From an uncultured Collinsella sp. (lineage in GTDB: Bacteria; Actinomycetota; Coriobacteriia; Coriobacteriales; Coriobacteriaceae), in the NCBI GenBank assembly GCA_934650095.1, contig CAKUFT010000006.1, positions 1-62,668 of the forward strand: a DNA stretch of 62,668 nucleotides. Reading direction: 5' to 3'. Each line of letters begins with the position of its first letter. Position 1 is the stretch's first letter. The translations under genes and the position numbers were made by a program. Of the stretch, positions 42,175 to 51,824 are shown one piece after another. The notes under the pieces were generated by a model, which was given only the letters and a program-made list of their open reading frames with translations, ran no database searches and had not been told where the DNA came from.

Positions 42175-42414
42175 CTACCCCTCGTTCTTCCATCCAAACG
42201 GGTCGAGCACCCAAAAAACCAGATCTAGCAGGCCGCCGGTCATCATGGCGCCGGCAAGAGCCATGCAAACGTGCAGAGAACTGGCACTTCGGAGCACATC
42301 AAACGGTCCCAGAACAGCCAGCAGCGCGACCGCTGCGACAGCTACGCACAGCACAAGGCACGGCCCCGTGTCCTTGACGTACTTCTTTGCGAGATGCTTG
42401 GTGTTATCACTCAT
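42175..42414 (-). CDS. Small membrane protein, two helices
   Basis: 79 residues. MSDNTKHLAKKYVKD is followed by two hydrophobic helices (CLVLCVAVAAVALLAVLG and VCMALAGAMMTGGLLDLVFW) and FGWKNEG. AAGGAG lies upstream of ATG 42414. No family recognised. It precedes the metallophosphoesterase gene by 85 bp on the same strand. Confidence 0.65.
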   Translation of the reverse strand: MSDNTKHLAKKYVKDTGPCLVLCVAVAAVALLAVLGPFDVLRSASSLHVCMALAGAMMTGGLLDLVFWVLDPFGWKNEG

Positions 42415-42574
42415 CGATATCGAACTCCTTAGAGGGTCGTTGCTTTGATTCACACCGCCACGACAGAGCAAGGCGGCAGGTTAAGTGTCACATGTCGTGC
42501 GGACATCAATGGAGAAACCGCCTGCTCGACCAACCTTTGACGCCGTTTTGCACCGGCATCACATCCCCCGCTAT

Positions 42575-42758
42575 CGAGGTCTAATACTTTTTCCCGAGAA
42601 GTGAACGGCTGTTTTTGAACCCCTGAAACATTCGCATTTTTCGGCGGCAAAATCGCAGGATTTCAGCGCCGAAACCGCAGGAAACGGCGCTCCTAAAGTG
42701 TCGATGCTTCGGGGTCCGTTTTAGCTCGTTCACTTCTCGGGAAAAGCATTAGACCTCG
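42575..42758. mobile_element. MITE-like element with 32-bp terminal inverted repeats
   Basis: The left end CGAGGTCTAATACTTTTTCC continues CGAGAAGTGAACG (42575-42607). The right end (42727-42758) is its inverse with one substitution and one base fewer. The 119-nt centre is A/T-mixed with CGGCGGCAAAATCGCAGGAT and no frame. This fits a non-autonomous miniature element; no related transposase is in the window. It occupies the 558-bp gap 42415-42972, which otherwise only holds the promoter region of the next gene. Confidence 0.7.
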
Positions 42759-42972
42759 CTGCTAGCTATCCAAAAAGACACCTCTCCCTTCCCCACCGCC
42801 ACCCAAAAACTCATCCAACATTAATCTTGGCTCAAGAATCGCTTAATCTATAACCTGCACTATAGAGTTCGACCAAGGGCGGGGCGGCACCGCGCAACGC
42901 AGGCCGCCGAACGCAACGCTCGCGCCCGAGCAAATTGCCCGGCGTCGCGCCCATCGAACGAAAGGACAGGTC

Positions 42973-43515
42973 ATGGACGACCTCGAAAAAGTTGAAACCA
43001 TCCGCACCAAGTGCAACGTGAGCTACACCGATGCCAAGGCGGCGCTCGATGCCGCCGACGGCAACGTCCTGGATGCCATCATTTGGCTCGAGTCGCAGGG
43101 CAAGACCCAGACCACGTCGGCGCATGCCGCCACCGAGTCCGCGCCAGTCGATGAGCCCTCTGCCGAGATGGTCGCCGCGCAGGCAGCCTACGAAAAGTCG
43201 AGCGAAAAGACCGACTTCTCCAAGAAGATGGACAGCGTGTGGGAGTACCTCAAAAAGCTCTTCCGCCTGAGTCTGGACACCAAGTTTATCGCCACGCGCC
43301 GCGATGCCATCATCCTCAACATCCCCATCCTGATCCCCATCGTCGCGCTGTTTGCCTGGGGCGCCACGATATGGCTGATGCTGATTGGCCTGTTCTTTGG
43401 CATGCGCTACCGCATCGACAGCGACGGCGACGTGCCCGGCAGCATCAACAACCTTATGGATAGCGCTGCTAACGCCGCAGACGACATCAAGCAAAATCTC
43501 AACGACGACAAGTAA
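42973..43515 (+). CDS. UBA-like / DUF4342 membrane protein
   Basis: 180 residues. The N-terminal 45 residues form a UBA/EF-Ts-like three-helix domain (VETIRTKCNVSYTDAKAALD, GNVLDAIIWLE). The C-terminal DUF4342 part has FRLSLDTKFIATRRDAIIL, a membrane helix (IPILIPIVALFAWGATIWLML) and a short tail. Role unknown. AAAGGACAGGTC precedes the ATG. It is 18 bp upstream of the response regulator, so the three genes form an operon. Confidence 0.82.
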   Translation: MDDLEKVETIRTKCNVSYTDAKAALDAADGNVLDAIIWLESQGKTQTTSAHAATESAPVDEPSAEMVAAQAAYEKSSEKTDFSKKMDSVWEYLKKLFRLSLDTKFIATRRDAIILNIPILIPIVALFAWGATIWLMLIGLFFGMRYRIDSDGDVPGSINNLMDSAANAADDIKQNLNDDK

Positions 43516-43533
43516 TCGCGGACGGGGGCACGC

Positions 43534-44319
43534 ATGGCACGGATCCTGATCGTAGAGGACGAGGAGAAAATCGCCCGTTTTGTGACGCTCGAGCTGGAGC
43601 ACGAGGGCTACCAGGTGGAACACGCCGCCGATGGCCGCACTGCCGTGGACCTGGCGCTGGAGCGCGACTACGATCTGATTCTGCTCGACGTGCTGTTGCC
43701 GCAGCTCAACGGCATGGAGGTCTTGCGGCGTGTCCGCAAGCACAAGGATGTGCCGGTGATCATGGTCACCGCGCGCGATGCCGTGATGGACAAGGTGGCC
43801 GGGCTCGATGCCGGCGCCGATGATTACCTGACCAAGCCGTTTGCGATTGAGGAGCTGTTCGCACGGATCCGCGTGGCACTGAAGCGCTCGGAAGCCGTGC
43901 GAGCGGCTTCGGGCGTTGGCGGCGCCGGTACTGGGGCGGGCACGGCAGGCGGCGCGGGCGCCGGAGCCGCTGCGATGCCCCCGGTCGGCGACTCGACCCA
44001 GGCTTCCGCCGCGCCCTCCCCCGCCGCGCTCACCGTGGGCTCGGTCGCACTCGACCCGAACCGCCGCGAGGTCACAGTCAGCGGGTCGCCCATCGTGCTG
44101 ACTGCCCGCGAGTTCGACGTCCTCGCCCTGCTTATGGCGCACGCCGGCACTGTGCTCACGCGCGAGCGCATCGCGCACGAGGCACTCGGCTACGAATACG
44201 TAGGCGACACCAACAACGTCGACGTGCACATCGCGCACCTGCGCGCCAAGATCGAGGACGCCGGCGGCGCCCGCATCATCCAGACCGTGCGCGGGGTGGG
44301 CTATGTCTGTCGCGCGTAA
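43534..44319 (+). CDS. OmpR-family response regulator
   Basis: 261 residues. The receiver has VEDEEKIARFV, phosphorylated Asp in LILLDVLLP, Thr in VIMVTARDA and Lys in YLTKPFAIEEL. The winged-helix domain ends in NNVDVHIAHLRAKIEDAGG and QTVRGVGYVCRA. The linker is unusual: about 45 residues of Gly/Ala/Pro (GGAGTGAGTAGGAGAGAA). It overlaps the kinase start by 17 nt. Confidence 0.92.
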   Translation: MARILIVEDEEKIARFVTLELEHEGYQVEHAADGRTAVDLALERDYDLILLDVLLPQLNGMEVLRRVRKHKDVPVIMVTARDAVMDKVAGLDAGADDYLTKPFAIEELFARIRVALKRSEAVRAASGVGGAGTGAGTAGGAGAGAAAMPPVGDSTQASAAPSPAALTVGSVALDPNRREVTVSGSPIVLTAREFDVLALLMAHAGTVLTRERIAHEALGYEYVGDTNNVDVHIAHLRAKIEDAGGARIIQTVRGVGYVCRA

Positions 44320-45598
44320 CGCCGAGACCAAGCGCGTCACCTCCATCGCCCGCGCCATCAACTGGAGCTACATGTGGCGACGCCTGATGAGCTACGTTTG
44401 GCTGGACCTCTTGCTGCTGCTTGTTGCGGCGGCGATCCTCGTCTACGGATACAACCAGACGCTGGCCGACGGCGCGTTTACCGCAGGCTGGATCCCCAGC
44501 GCCACTATTCACGGCATGTCGCTCGCGCCCGCGCGCGACTGGAACCTGGCCACGCTCACCTATACCGTCGAACTCGCGCACACCATCAAGACCTTCCCCC
44601 TCGCGCAAGACCTCGTCGCGCTGTGGCCCCTCTATGTTGTCGTTGCGGGCGGGCAGGTCATCAGCGTGCTTAACATGCTCGGCGGCGCCCGCCGCGTGCG
44701 CCGCACCATGGCGCCGCTCAATGACTTGGCACTGCGCGTGGACGAGCTCGGCCGCATGCAGCTCGCCGGCGGCAAGATGGAAACGCTGGAGCAGGCCATC
44801 GAGCGTGCAAGCGTCGATTCACCGAGCGTCACCACCGGCGATGCCGACCTGGCGAGTATCGAGGTCGCACTCAACCGCCTGCTGCGCCAAATGCAAGAGG
44901 CCAAGCTGCAGCAGATGCGCTTTGTCAACGACGCAAGCCACGAGCTGCGCACGCCCATCGCGGTGATCCAGGGCTACGTGAACATGCTCGACCGCTGGGG
45001 CAAAAACGACCCGGACGTGTTGGCGGAATCCATCGCCTCGCTCAAGGCCGAAAGCGAGCACATGCAGGAGCTCGTTGAGCAGCTGCTGTTCTTGGCGCGC
45101 GGCGATGCCGGCCGCACCGTGCTGCGGCGCGTGGATACCAATCTGGCCGCACTGGTCGGCGAGGTGTGCGAGGAATCGCAGATGATCGATGCCGGGCATA
45201 CGTACCGCTTGGCGTACGATGCCGCGCTTGTCGGCAACCCGCGCTGCAACGCGCCGGTCGACGTGGCGCTCGTGAAACAGGCGCTGCGCGTAATCGTGCA
45301 AAATGCCGCCAAGTATTCGGATGCGGGCACAACCATCACGTTTGGTGTAACGCCGGATGCGGGCACGGGCACGATCGACATAAGTGTTGAGGACGAGGGC
45401 ATCGGCATGAACCAGGAATCCGCAGCTCACGCGTTTGAGCGGTTCTATCGCGCCGACAACGCACGCGATGCCGGCGCGCAGGGCTCGGGTCTGGGGCTCG
45501 CCATCGCCAAGTGGATCGTCGACAGCCACGGCGGCGTCATCGGTGTGACCTCAGTCGAGGGCGTCGGCAGCCGCTTTACGATTCGCCTGCCACGATAG
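44303..45598 (+). CDS. Sensor histidine kinase, partner of the regulator at 43534
   Basis: 431 residues. Two membrane helices (LDLLLLLVAAAILVYGY and DLVALWPLYVVVAGGQVISV) enclose an extracellular sensor of about 75 residues. H box FVNDASHELRTPIAVIQGYV, N box VIVQNAAKYSDAG, G1 VEDEGIGM, F box FERFYRADNAR and G2 GSGLGLAIAKWIV are all intact. It would be the membrane sensor for the adjacent regulator; the signal is unknown. Confidence 0.93.
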   Translation: MSVARNAETKRVTSIARAINWSYMWRRLMSYVWLDLLLLLVAAAILVYGYNQTLADGAFTAGWIPSATIHGMSLAPARDWNLATLTYTVELAHTIKTFPLAQDLVALWPLYVVVAGGQVISVLNMLGGARRVRRTMAPLNDLALRVDELGRMQLAGGKMETLEQAIERASVDSPSVTTGDADLASIEVALNRLLRQMQEAKLQQMRFVNDASHELRTPIAVIQGYVNMLDRWGKNDPDVLAESIASLKAESEHMQELVEQLLFLARGDAGRTVLRRVDTNLAALVGEVCEESQMIDAGHTYRLAYDAALVGNPRCNAPVDVALVKQALRVIVQNAAKYSDAGTTITFGVTPDAGTGTIDISVEDEGIGMNQESAAHAFERFYRADNARDAGAQGSGLGLAIAKWIVDSHGGVIGVTSVEGVGSRFTIRLPR

Positions 45599-45613
45599 AA
45601 AACCCCTCGGCAT

Positions 45614-45650
45614 AAAAAAGGGATAAGGCCATGCGGCCCTATCCCTTTTT
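45614..45650. terminator. Bidirectional terminator between convergent genes
   Basis: AAAAAGGGATAAGGCC (45615-45630) pairs with GGCCCTATCCCTTTTT (45635-45650) with one mismatch. A-run and T-run flank the stem, serving the kinase gene and the VOC gene. Confidence 0.88.
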
Positions 45651-45672
45651 GCTAGCTATAGCAGCTTGTGTG

Positions 45673-46047
45673 CTACTCGCGGCACAGGTGCACGGCGAAG
45701 CCGGCGAACTCGCGCTTAAAGTACACGAGCTTGGTGCCGCCGTCGGGCAGCAGCACGCGCGACTCCTCGTTGACCTCGAGCCCGCGCTCGGCAAACCACT
45801 TCTCGGCCGCATCGATGTCGTTGACGGCAAAGCCGATGTGGCCCTTGGTGCCACGACCGTTCTGCTTCATGACCTCGATCAGCGAATCGTTAAAGTACGA
45901 AACCGGGGTCTCAATAACGGGCAGGCCCATCATCGTCGAGAACAGCTCCGCGATCTCCAGGGCATCGGCCGGGTCGGTGGCGTTGATGCCCACGTGGGCG
46001 ACGCGCATGCCAAAGAGCTCTACCGGGTTGGCGTTCTGCTCACTCAT
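45673..46047 (-). CDS. VOC-superfamily (glyoxalase-like) protein
   Basis: 124 residues, one glyoxalase/bleomycin-resistance fold: FGMRVAHVGINATDPADALE, GHIGFAVNDIDAAEKWFAERG and the C-terminal GGTKLVYFKREFAGFAVHL. Metal-ligand His/Glu positions (HVGI, GHIGF) are partly kept. It follows the PTS IIB gene by 11 bp, so both are on one transcript. Substrate unknown; a sugar-acid route is possible given the neighbour. Confidence 0.82.
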   Translation of the reverse strand: MSEQNANPVELFGMRVAHVGINATDPADALEIAELFSTMMGLPVIETPVSYFNDSLIEVMKQNGRGTKGHIGFAVNDIDAAEKWFAERGLEVNEESRVLLPDGGTKLVYFKREFAGFAVHLCRE

Positions 46048-46058
46048 ACAGGCAGCGC

Positions 46059-46346
46059 CTACTGAGCCATAACGTCGAGAACGGCTTTCTCGGCAGCGAC
46101 GCGGTTCATGCCGGTCATGAAGGGCACGCCACTCACGTACGGGCAGGTGAGGCCCTCGGGGGCAACGGTGGTGGCGATCAGCAGATCGGCACCCTCATCG
46201 CAGTAGTCCTTGGCCTCGGAGATGGCGCACTGCACGATCTCGTACTTGTCGGCGTAACCGTTGGCGTCGAGCAGGGTGGCGACCTTCTGGGCAACAAGCG
46301 TGGAAGTAGCAGCGCCAGCACCGCAAGCCAAAACGATCTTCTTCAT
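46059..46346 (-). CDS. PTS system IIB component, galactitol/lactose type
   Basis: 95 residues. The phosphocysteine is C8 in MKKIVLACGAGAATSTLVAQ, the P-loop of GatB-like IIB domains. IIB relays phosphate from IIA to the sugar bound in IIC. Neither IIA nor IIC is encoded nearby, so it is an orphan subunit. First gene of a two-gene unit with the VOC protein. Confidence 0.88.
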   Translation of the reverse strand: MKKIVLACGAGAATSTLVAQKVATLLDANGYADKYEIVQCAISEAKDYCDEGADLLIATTVAPEGLTCPYVSGVPFMTGMNRVAAEKAVLDVMAQ

Positions 46347-46509
46347 AGGTAGTGTCTCCCTTCATGGTTTACTTTAGGTAAGTGTACCGCAGCGAGCGAT
46401 GGCACTCAGCCTCGATGAGCTTTTATGCCAGTTTGCTTGTGCGCTGCGTATAATACATCTAGTACGTGTTGTCATACCGCTCGCTTTACGAGCGACTAAG
46501 GACCCTAAC

Positions 46510-47133
46510 ATGCCCGATTCCCGCACACTCTGGACCGCCGTCGTTATCATCTGCATCGGCGTGTCGGTGTTCTTTAGCGTCAAAAAACGCACCACGTTCA
46601 AGCGTCTGCAGCAGCTTATGGCTGCCAAGCAGTGGGACGAGTTCGATCGTTTGCTCGACGGCAAACTCACCAGCATGCTGTACCCGCGCTACAACCGCGA
46701 CTACCTGCGTCTGAACTCCTATCTGCTGCGCGAGGACCACGAGCGCGCCAGCGAGATGTTCGACCTGCTGCTGGGACTCAACCTGCCCAAGATGCAGCGC
46801 GTCGACCTGGTGATCAAGGGCTTTAACTACTACGTTGGCCAGGAGGACCGCAAAAAGTCCAAGGAGTTGCTGCACGAGATCAAGGGCTTTGAGGGCGGTC
46901 AGGCCGAGGCGGTCGCACACGAATGCCAACTGATGTACGACACGATGATCCTCAAGCGCCACAACGACATTCCCGAGCTGGAGCGCATGCTCAAGGAGGC
47001 CGGCGACGACCCGGTCAAGCGCTGCCGTCTGGAGTATCTGCTGGCGCTGCAGTACCAAAACAAGGGCGACGAGGCCAAGTTCCAAGAGTTCCTCGAGAAG
47101 TCGGGCCAACACTCGATGGCCGTCAACGCGTAA
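46510..47133 (+). CDS. Membrane-anchored helical-repeat protein, unknown function
   Basis: 207 residues. An N-terminal anchor (LWTAVVIICIGVSVFFSV) is followed by helical, TPR-like segments (MAAKQWDEFDRLLDGKL, REDHERASEMFDLLLGLNL, EGGQAEAVAHECQLMYD). Such proteins often scaffold complexes at the membrane; the role is not known. ATG 46510 has AAGGA at seven bases. TATAAT at 46449-46454 probably belongs to its promoter. tRNA-Leu follows 31 bp later. Confidence 0.72.
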   Translation: MPDSRTLWTAVVIICIGVSVFFSVKKRTTFKRLQQLMAAKQWDEFDRLLDGKLTSMLYPRYNRDYLRLNSYLLREDHERASEMFDLLLGLNLPKMQRVDLVIKGFNYYVGQEDRKKSKELLHEIKGFEGGQAEAVAHECQLMYDTMILKRHNDIPELERMLKEAGDDPVKRCRLEYLLALQYQNKGDEAKFQEFLEKSGQHSMAVNA

Positions 47134-47164
47134 CGGACGGCTTGTGCTAGACTTCTAGTCTCAC

Positions 47165-47249
47165 GGGGGCGTGGCGGAATTGGCATACGCAGGAGACTTA
47201 AAATCTCTCGCCGCAAGGATTGTGGGTTCGAGTCCCACCGCCCCTACCA
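47165..47249 (+). tRNA. tRNA-Leu (anticodon UAA)
   Basis: 85 nt including encoded CCA. Acceptor GGGGGCG pairs with CGCCCCT. The D arm has GCG/CGC, anticodon stem GGAGA/TCTCT with loop CTTAAAA (anticodon TAA), a long class II variable arm, and T arm GTGGGTTCGAGTCCCAC. It reads UUA and UUG leucine codons. Confidence 0.96.
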
Positions 47250-47260
47250 TGTATTGCTTA

Positions 47261-47299
47261 CGGGCTCGTATCCCTTTGGGATGCGGGCTCGTTTCTTTT
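47261..47299 (+). terminator. Terminator after tRNA-Leu
   Basis: CGGGCTCGTATCCC (47261-47274) pairs with GGGATGCGGGCTCG (47278-47291), including three G-U pairs, followed by TTTCTTTT. Confidence 0.75.
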
Positions 47300-47361
47300 G
47301 AACGCCGTCAACTGCAGAGCAGATAATTTGGAACGGAACTTTTTTGACTGCCCATATCAAC

Positions 47362-47413
47362 CCAAGGACTGTCCCAAGCTGCCGGCAGGAAAGGAACGTC
47401 CCCAGGTGCCGGC
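47362..47413. repeat. REP-like element, GGGACGTTCCT family, copy G3
   Basis: The reverse complement begins GCCGGCACCTGGGGACGTTCC and matches the element at 39948. It directly precedes a GCGGTGAAATAG-type hairpin, so two REP families are stacked here. Confidence 0.65.
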
Positions 47414-47418
47414 TGTTG

Positions 47419-47485
47419 AGTTGCGGTGGAATAGGGACTGCTTGGGCCTTGAAAGGACGATTTCAATCCGTATTTCACCGCAACT
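47419..47485. repeat. REP-like hairpin, GCGGTGAAATAG family, copy 4 (diverged)
   Basis: AGTTGCGGTGGAATAGGGAC continues to 47440 and pairs with 47464-47485 at 19 of 22 positions. Its right edge meets the ppx stop codon. Confidence 0.75.
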
Positions 47486-48489
47486 TATTTGAGGGTGCTG
47501 AGGTTTGGGGTCCAGGTGATGGTGGGGGCTTCGCCGTCGAGGACTTCGTTGATGGTGGCGGCCATGCCGGCGAGTAGGCTGTTCTCGCTTACGGTAAGCG
47601 TCTTGTAGCCGCCAGCGCGCATGAGCTCACGAATCACCACAGCACCGGCCAAAATCACGCCCGCGCGCTTGGGTTGCACACCCGGCAGCGCGGCGATGCC
47701 CTCCACGTCCAGCGTGGACATGCGCTCGATAGCAGCCGAAATCTGTTCCATCGAAAGCTCGCGCAAGTGCACAAAGCTCGAGTCGTACGGTTCCAGCTCG
47801 TGGACCAGCGCCACGAGCGTGGTAACGGTGCCGCCCACCGCGACCAGGCGCTCGGCGCGCTCAAAGTCGCTGGGCAGGCTCCCAAAATAGGCAGCGAACT
47901 GCTCGCCCGCCCAGTCGGCGGCGGCAGCGAGTTCGCCGTCCGCAGGCGGCAGGGCCGAGAAGAAGCGCTCCGTCACGCGACGGCAGCCAATGTCCAGCGA
48001 GCGCGTGCCCTCCAACGCGAAAACCCCGCGCTCCGGTGCGTACACGCCCGTCGCGAGCTCCGTGGAACCGCCGCCCGAATCGGTGACGATGATGCGCTCG
48101 CCGGCAAAGTCGTGCGCAACACCAAAAAACGTCAGGCGCGCCTCGACCTCGCCCGGAATCACCTGCGGTTCGAGCCCCAGCTCGCGCAGGCCGTCCAACA
48201 GCAACGCGGCGTTAGACGCATCGCGCGCGGCACTCGTGCACGTGGTGCAGATGCACGCGCCCCCAAAGTCGCGCGCCTCAGCCACGAACATACGGCACGC
48301 GGCGAGCACGCGCTCCACAGCCGCCTCGCAAAAGCGACCCGTCGCGTCGACGCCCTCGCCCAGGTCGGTAATCTCGGTGTGCTTGGACGATTCCACAATC
48401 GCCCCAGCCTCGACCTGCGCCAACACCAGTCGCGACGACACCGTTCCCAGATCAATCGCCGCCACCTTATATCGTTTGCAATTTGCCAT
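47485..48489 (-). CDS. ppx: Ppx/GppA-family exopolyphosphatase
   Basis: 334 residues of the ASKHA fold. VAAIDLGTVSSRLVLAQVE, CTTCTSAARDASNA, PGEVEARLTFFGV and ITDSGGGSTEL-like VTDSGGGSTELA are the nucleotide-site segments. It would hydrolyse polyphosphate or pppGpp; which cannot be told. Only the short Ppx core is present. ATG 48489 is preceded by GGAGGGGAG. It follows ftsB by 28 bp in the eno-ftsB-ppx order. Confidence 0.9.
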   Translation of the reverse strand: MANCKRYKVAAIDLGTVSSRLVLAQVEAGAIVESSKHTEITDLGEGVDATGRFCEAAVERVLAACRMFVAEARDFGGACICTTCTSAARDASNAALLLDGLRELGLEPQVIPGEVEARLTFFGVAHDFAGERIIVTDSGGGSTELATGVYAPERGVFALEGTRSLDIGCRRVTERFFSALPPADGELAAAADWAGEQFAAYFGSLPSDFERAERLVAVGGTVTTLVALVHELEPYDSSFVHLRELSMEQISAAIERMSTLDVEGIAALPGVQPKRAGVILAGAVVIRELMRAGGYKTLTVSENSLLAGMAATINEVLDGEAPTITWTPNLSTLK

Positions 48490-48517
48490 TGCGGGCTCCC
48501 CTCCGGGCGCTACTCGC

Positions 48518-49288
48518 CTATTCGCCGTTGGACACGACCGTCTGACCCTCGACGCCGTTAAACCCAAACAGCATGTCGAGCGCCTGGATGTACCACGGCG
48601 CGTCCTTGCCGACTTCTTCGATTTCCTTGGCCACTTCGCTGGCCTTCTTGGCGTTTGAGGACTTTTTGCTCGACGACGAGTCCGAATCGTCGTCCAAGCC
48701 CAGCACGTCAATCTTCTTCTCGCCGGGCATCACCAGGCCCAGGTCCTCGGACGCCGCGTCCTTGATACCCTCCTCCGAGAGCAGCTTGTCGACGCTTTTT
48801 TGCAGCTCGTCGTTATATTGCTCGCGAATCTCGACCTGCTTGGCCAAGATATCGCTCGAACGCTTTGCCACGTACAGATCGCGCACGGGAAAATACAGGC
48901 TCACGAGCACCAGCGCCACCACGATACCGATAAACAACGGACGCAGAGAGCCATGCGTAAAGTCATAGATCGCCTTGACCACCGCGTTGTCGTTGGCGTA
49001 GTGCATGAAGTCCGAGCCCGAAAGACGGTTCGAGGGTCTGGTCGACTTTTCGTGTGTTTGAGCCGAGGGGTGCTGCGTACGCGAAGCATGCGTCGGGCGC
49101 GCCGAACGTGACGAGCGGTCCGTCGACGTATTCATTTGAGCGCGGGGGTATGAGGCACTTGCCGGACGCTGTGCGCGGCGATCGGCACCGGCGCAATCGG
49201 ACCCGCCGAGCTGCACGGTACCCGCGCGGCGAGGCGACGGCTCGCGCGAACCGGCGGAATAATACCTGTTGTCGTAAATCTGATCCAT
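48518..49288 (-). CDS. FtsB/DivIC-family septum formation initiator, extended ends
   Basis: 256 residues. A basic, Ser/Arg-rich N-terminal region of about 110 residues precedes one membrane helix (LFIGIVVALVLVSLYFPV). A coiled coil follows (SDILAKQVEIREQYNDELQK), then the DivIC-like PGEKK segment and an Asp/Ser/Lys-rich part. It would join FtsL and FtsQ at the division site. The usual FtsB is near 100 residues, so both ends are extended. The start ATG 49288 has only AAGG upstream. Confidence 0.8.
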   Translation of the reverse strand: MDQIYDNRYYSAGSREPSPRRAGTVQLGGSDCAGADRRAQRPASASYPRAQMNTSTDRSSRSARPTHASRTQHPSAQTHEKSTRPSNRLSGSDFMHYANDNAVVKAIYDFTHGSLRPLFIGIVVALVLVSLYFPVRDLYVAKRSSDILAKQVEIREQYNDELQKSVDKLLSEEGIKDAASEDLGLVMPGEKKIDVLGLDDDSDSSSSKKSSNAKKASEVAKEIEEVGKDAPWYIQALDMLFGFNGVEGQTVVSNGE

Positions 49289-49379
49289 GTGCGCCTTGTG
49301 CGGTTGAGGTTTGTTTGCGCTAAGTCTTTTAGTTATAGCACGAGCGCCCGCACCGCTTTCGCCAGCCTTTGCTCGACAT

Positions 49380-49411
49380 AAAAAAGGCGCTGAGCCGTAT
49401 GGCCCAGCGCC
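49380..49411 (-). terminator. Terminator after eno
   Basis: GGCGCTGAGCC (49386-49396) pairs with GGCCCAGCGCC (49401-49411) with one mismatch; six Ts follow on the minus strand (49380-49385). Confidence 0.85.
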
Positions 49412-49482
49412 CTTAGCGCTTTGCGGCATCCAGCCAAGGCGGGGCGGAACCGAGTCAGACCCGTCCCCGCACACGCCGCTGC

Positions 49483-50784
<1,302 letters not shown>

Positions 50785-50911
50785 TCACTTGGAAACGTAG
50801 TTGATGCAAGCGACTGGCCGACCGTGCACCATCGGTGTGCCTCCGTAAGTTAGCCATGTCGCACTTTTTGCATTATGCCCTAAGTTAGCCTAGGGATACA
50901 ATTATTTTTCG

Positions 50912-50957
50912 AAAAAATTAGCGGGAACGATGGGGCGTGTCAGCCCGTCGTTCCCGC
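50912..50957 (-). terminator. Terminator after mazG
   Basis: GCGGGAACGA (50921-50930) pairs with TCGTTCCCGC (50948-50957), with an inner GGG/CCC. Six Ts follow on the minus strand. Confidence 0.85.
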
Positions 50958-50961
50958 AGTC

Positions 50962-51822
50962 TTACTCCTCGGCCTTGGCGGCATCCCACAGGTCGTTGAG
51001 GCCGTGGGTCGAAAGCTCGGCAAGATCCACATGGGCGCCGGCGGCCATCTGCTCCATCGCGGCCCAGCGGCGGCGGAACTTTGCCGTGCTGGCGCGCAGG
51101 GCGCTCTCGGCGTCGATCCCCTCCTTGCGCGCGACGTTGACCAGGGCAAAGAGCAGGTCGCCAAACTCCATCTCGCGCTCGGGCGAGCCGGGCTCCTCGG
51201 CATCAAACTCGGCACGCTCCTCGGCGACCTCGCTCCACACGTCCTGGACCGTCTCCCACTCAAAGCCCACGGCCGCTGCCTTGCGCGACACCTTCTGCGC
51301 CTGCATCAGCGCCGGCAAATGCGTGGGTACGCCGTCGAGCAGGCCCTCGGGCAACGCCTCGCCTGCTGCCACGGCCTTGTCCTTGGCAGCCTTCTCGGCC
51401 AGCTTGACCTCGTCCCAGATCTTGAGCACCTCGTCGGAACTCTCGGCATCCGCATCGCCAAACACATGCGGGTGGCGGCGAATGAGCTTGGCGTCGATAT
51501 CGCGCGCCACGTCGGCCAGCGTAAACTCGCCGGCGTCTGCCGCGATCTGTGCGTGCAGCACCACCTGCATGAGCACGTCGCCGAGCTCCTCGCGCAGGTG
51601 CGCCGCGTCATCGGCCTCAATACAGTCGAGCGCCTCGTAGGCTTCCTCGATCATGTTCTTGCCAATGCTCTGATGCGTCTGTTCGCGGTCCCACGGGCAA
51701 CCATCGGGCTGACGCAGGCGCCAGATAGTCTGCACCAGATGCTGCAGCTCGGCCGATGCGTCGACCAGTGTCGACAGATCGCGCGAGCCCTCGGCATCCT
51801 GCTGAGCCATGTGCTGCGCCAT
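50962..51822 (-). CDS. mazG: Nucleoside triphosphate pyrophosphohydrolase MazG
   Basis: 286 residues; hydrolyses NTPs/dNTPs to monophosphates. Two MazG repeats: CPWDREQTHQSIGKNMIEEA with LREELGDVLMQVVLHA, and later VAEERAEFDAEEPGSPE with EFGDLLFALVNVAR. ATG 51822 has AGGAGG seven bases before it and lies two bases after the yfcE stop, so they are coupled. Confidence 0.94.
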   Translation of the reverse strand: MAQHMAQQDAEGSRDLSTLVDASAELQHLVQTIWRLRQPDGCPWDREQTHQSIGKNMIEEAYEALDCIEADDAAHLREELGDVLMQVVLHAQIAADAGEFTLADVARDIDAKLIRRHPHVFGDADAESSDEVLKIWDEVKLAEKAAKDKAVAAGEALPEGLLDGVPTHLPALMQAQKVSRKAAAVGFEWETVQDVWSEVAEERAEFDAEEPGSPEREMEFGDLLFALVNVARKEGIDAESALRASTAKFRRRWAAMEQMAAGAHVDLAELSTHGLNDLWDAAKAEE

Positions 51823-51824
51823 GG

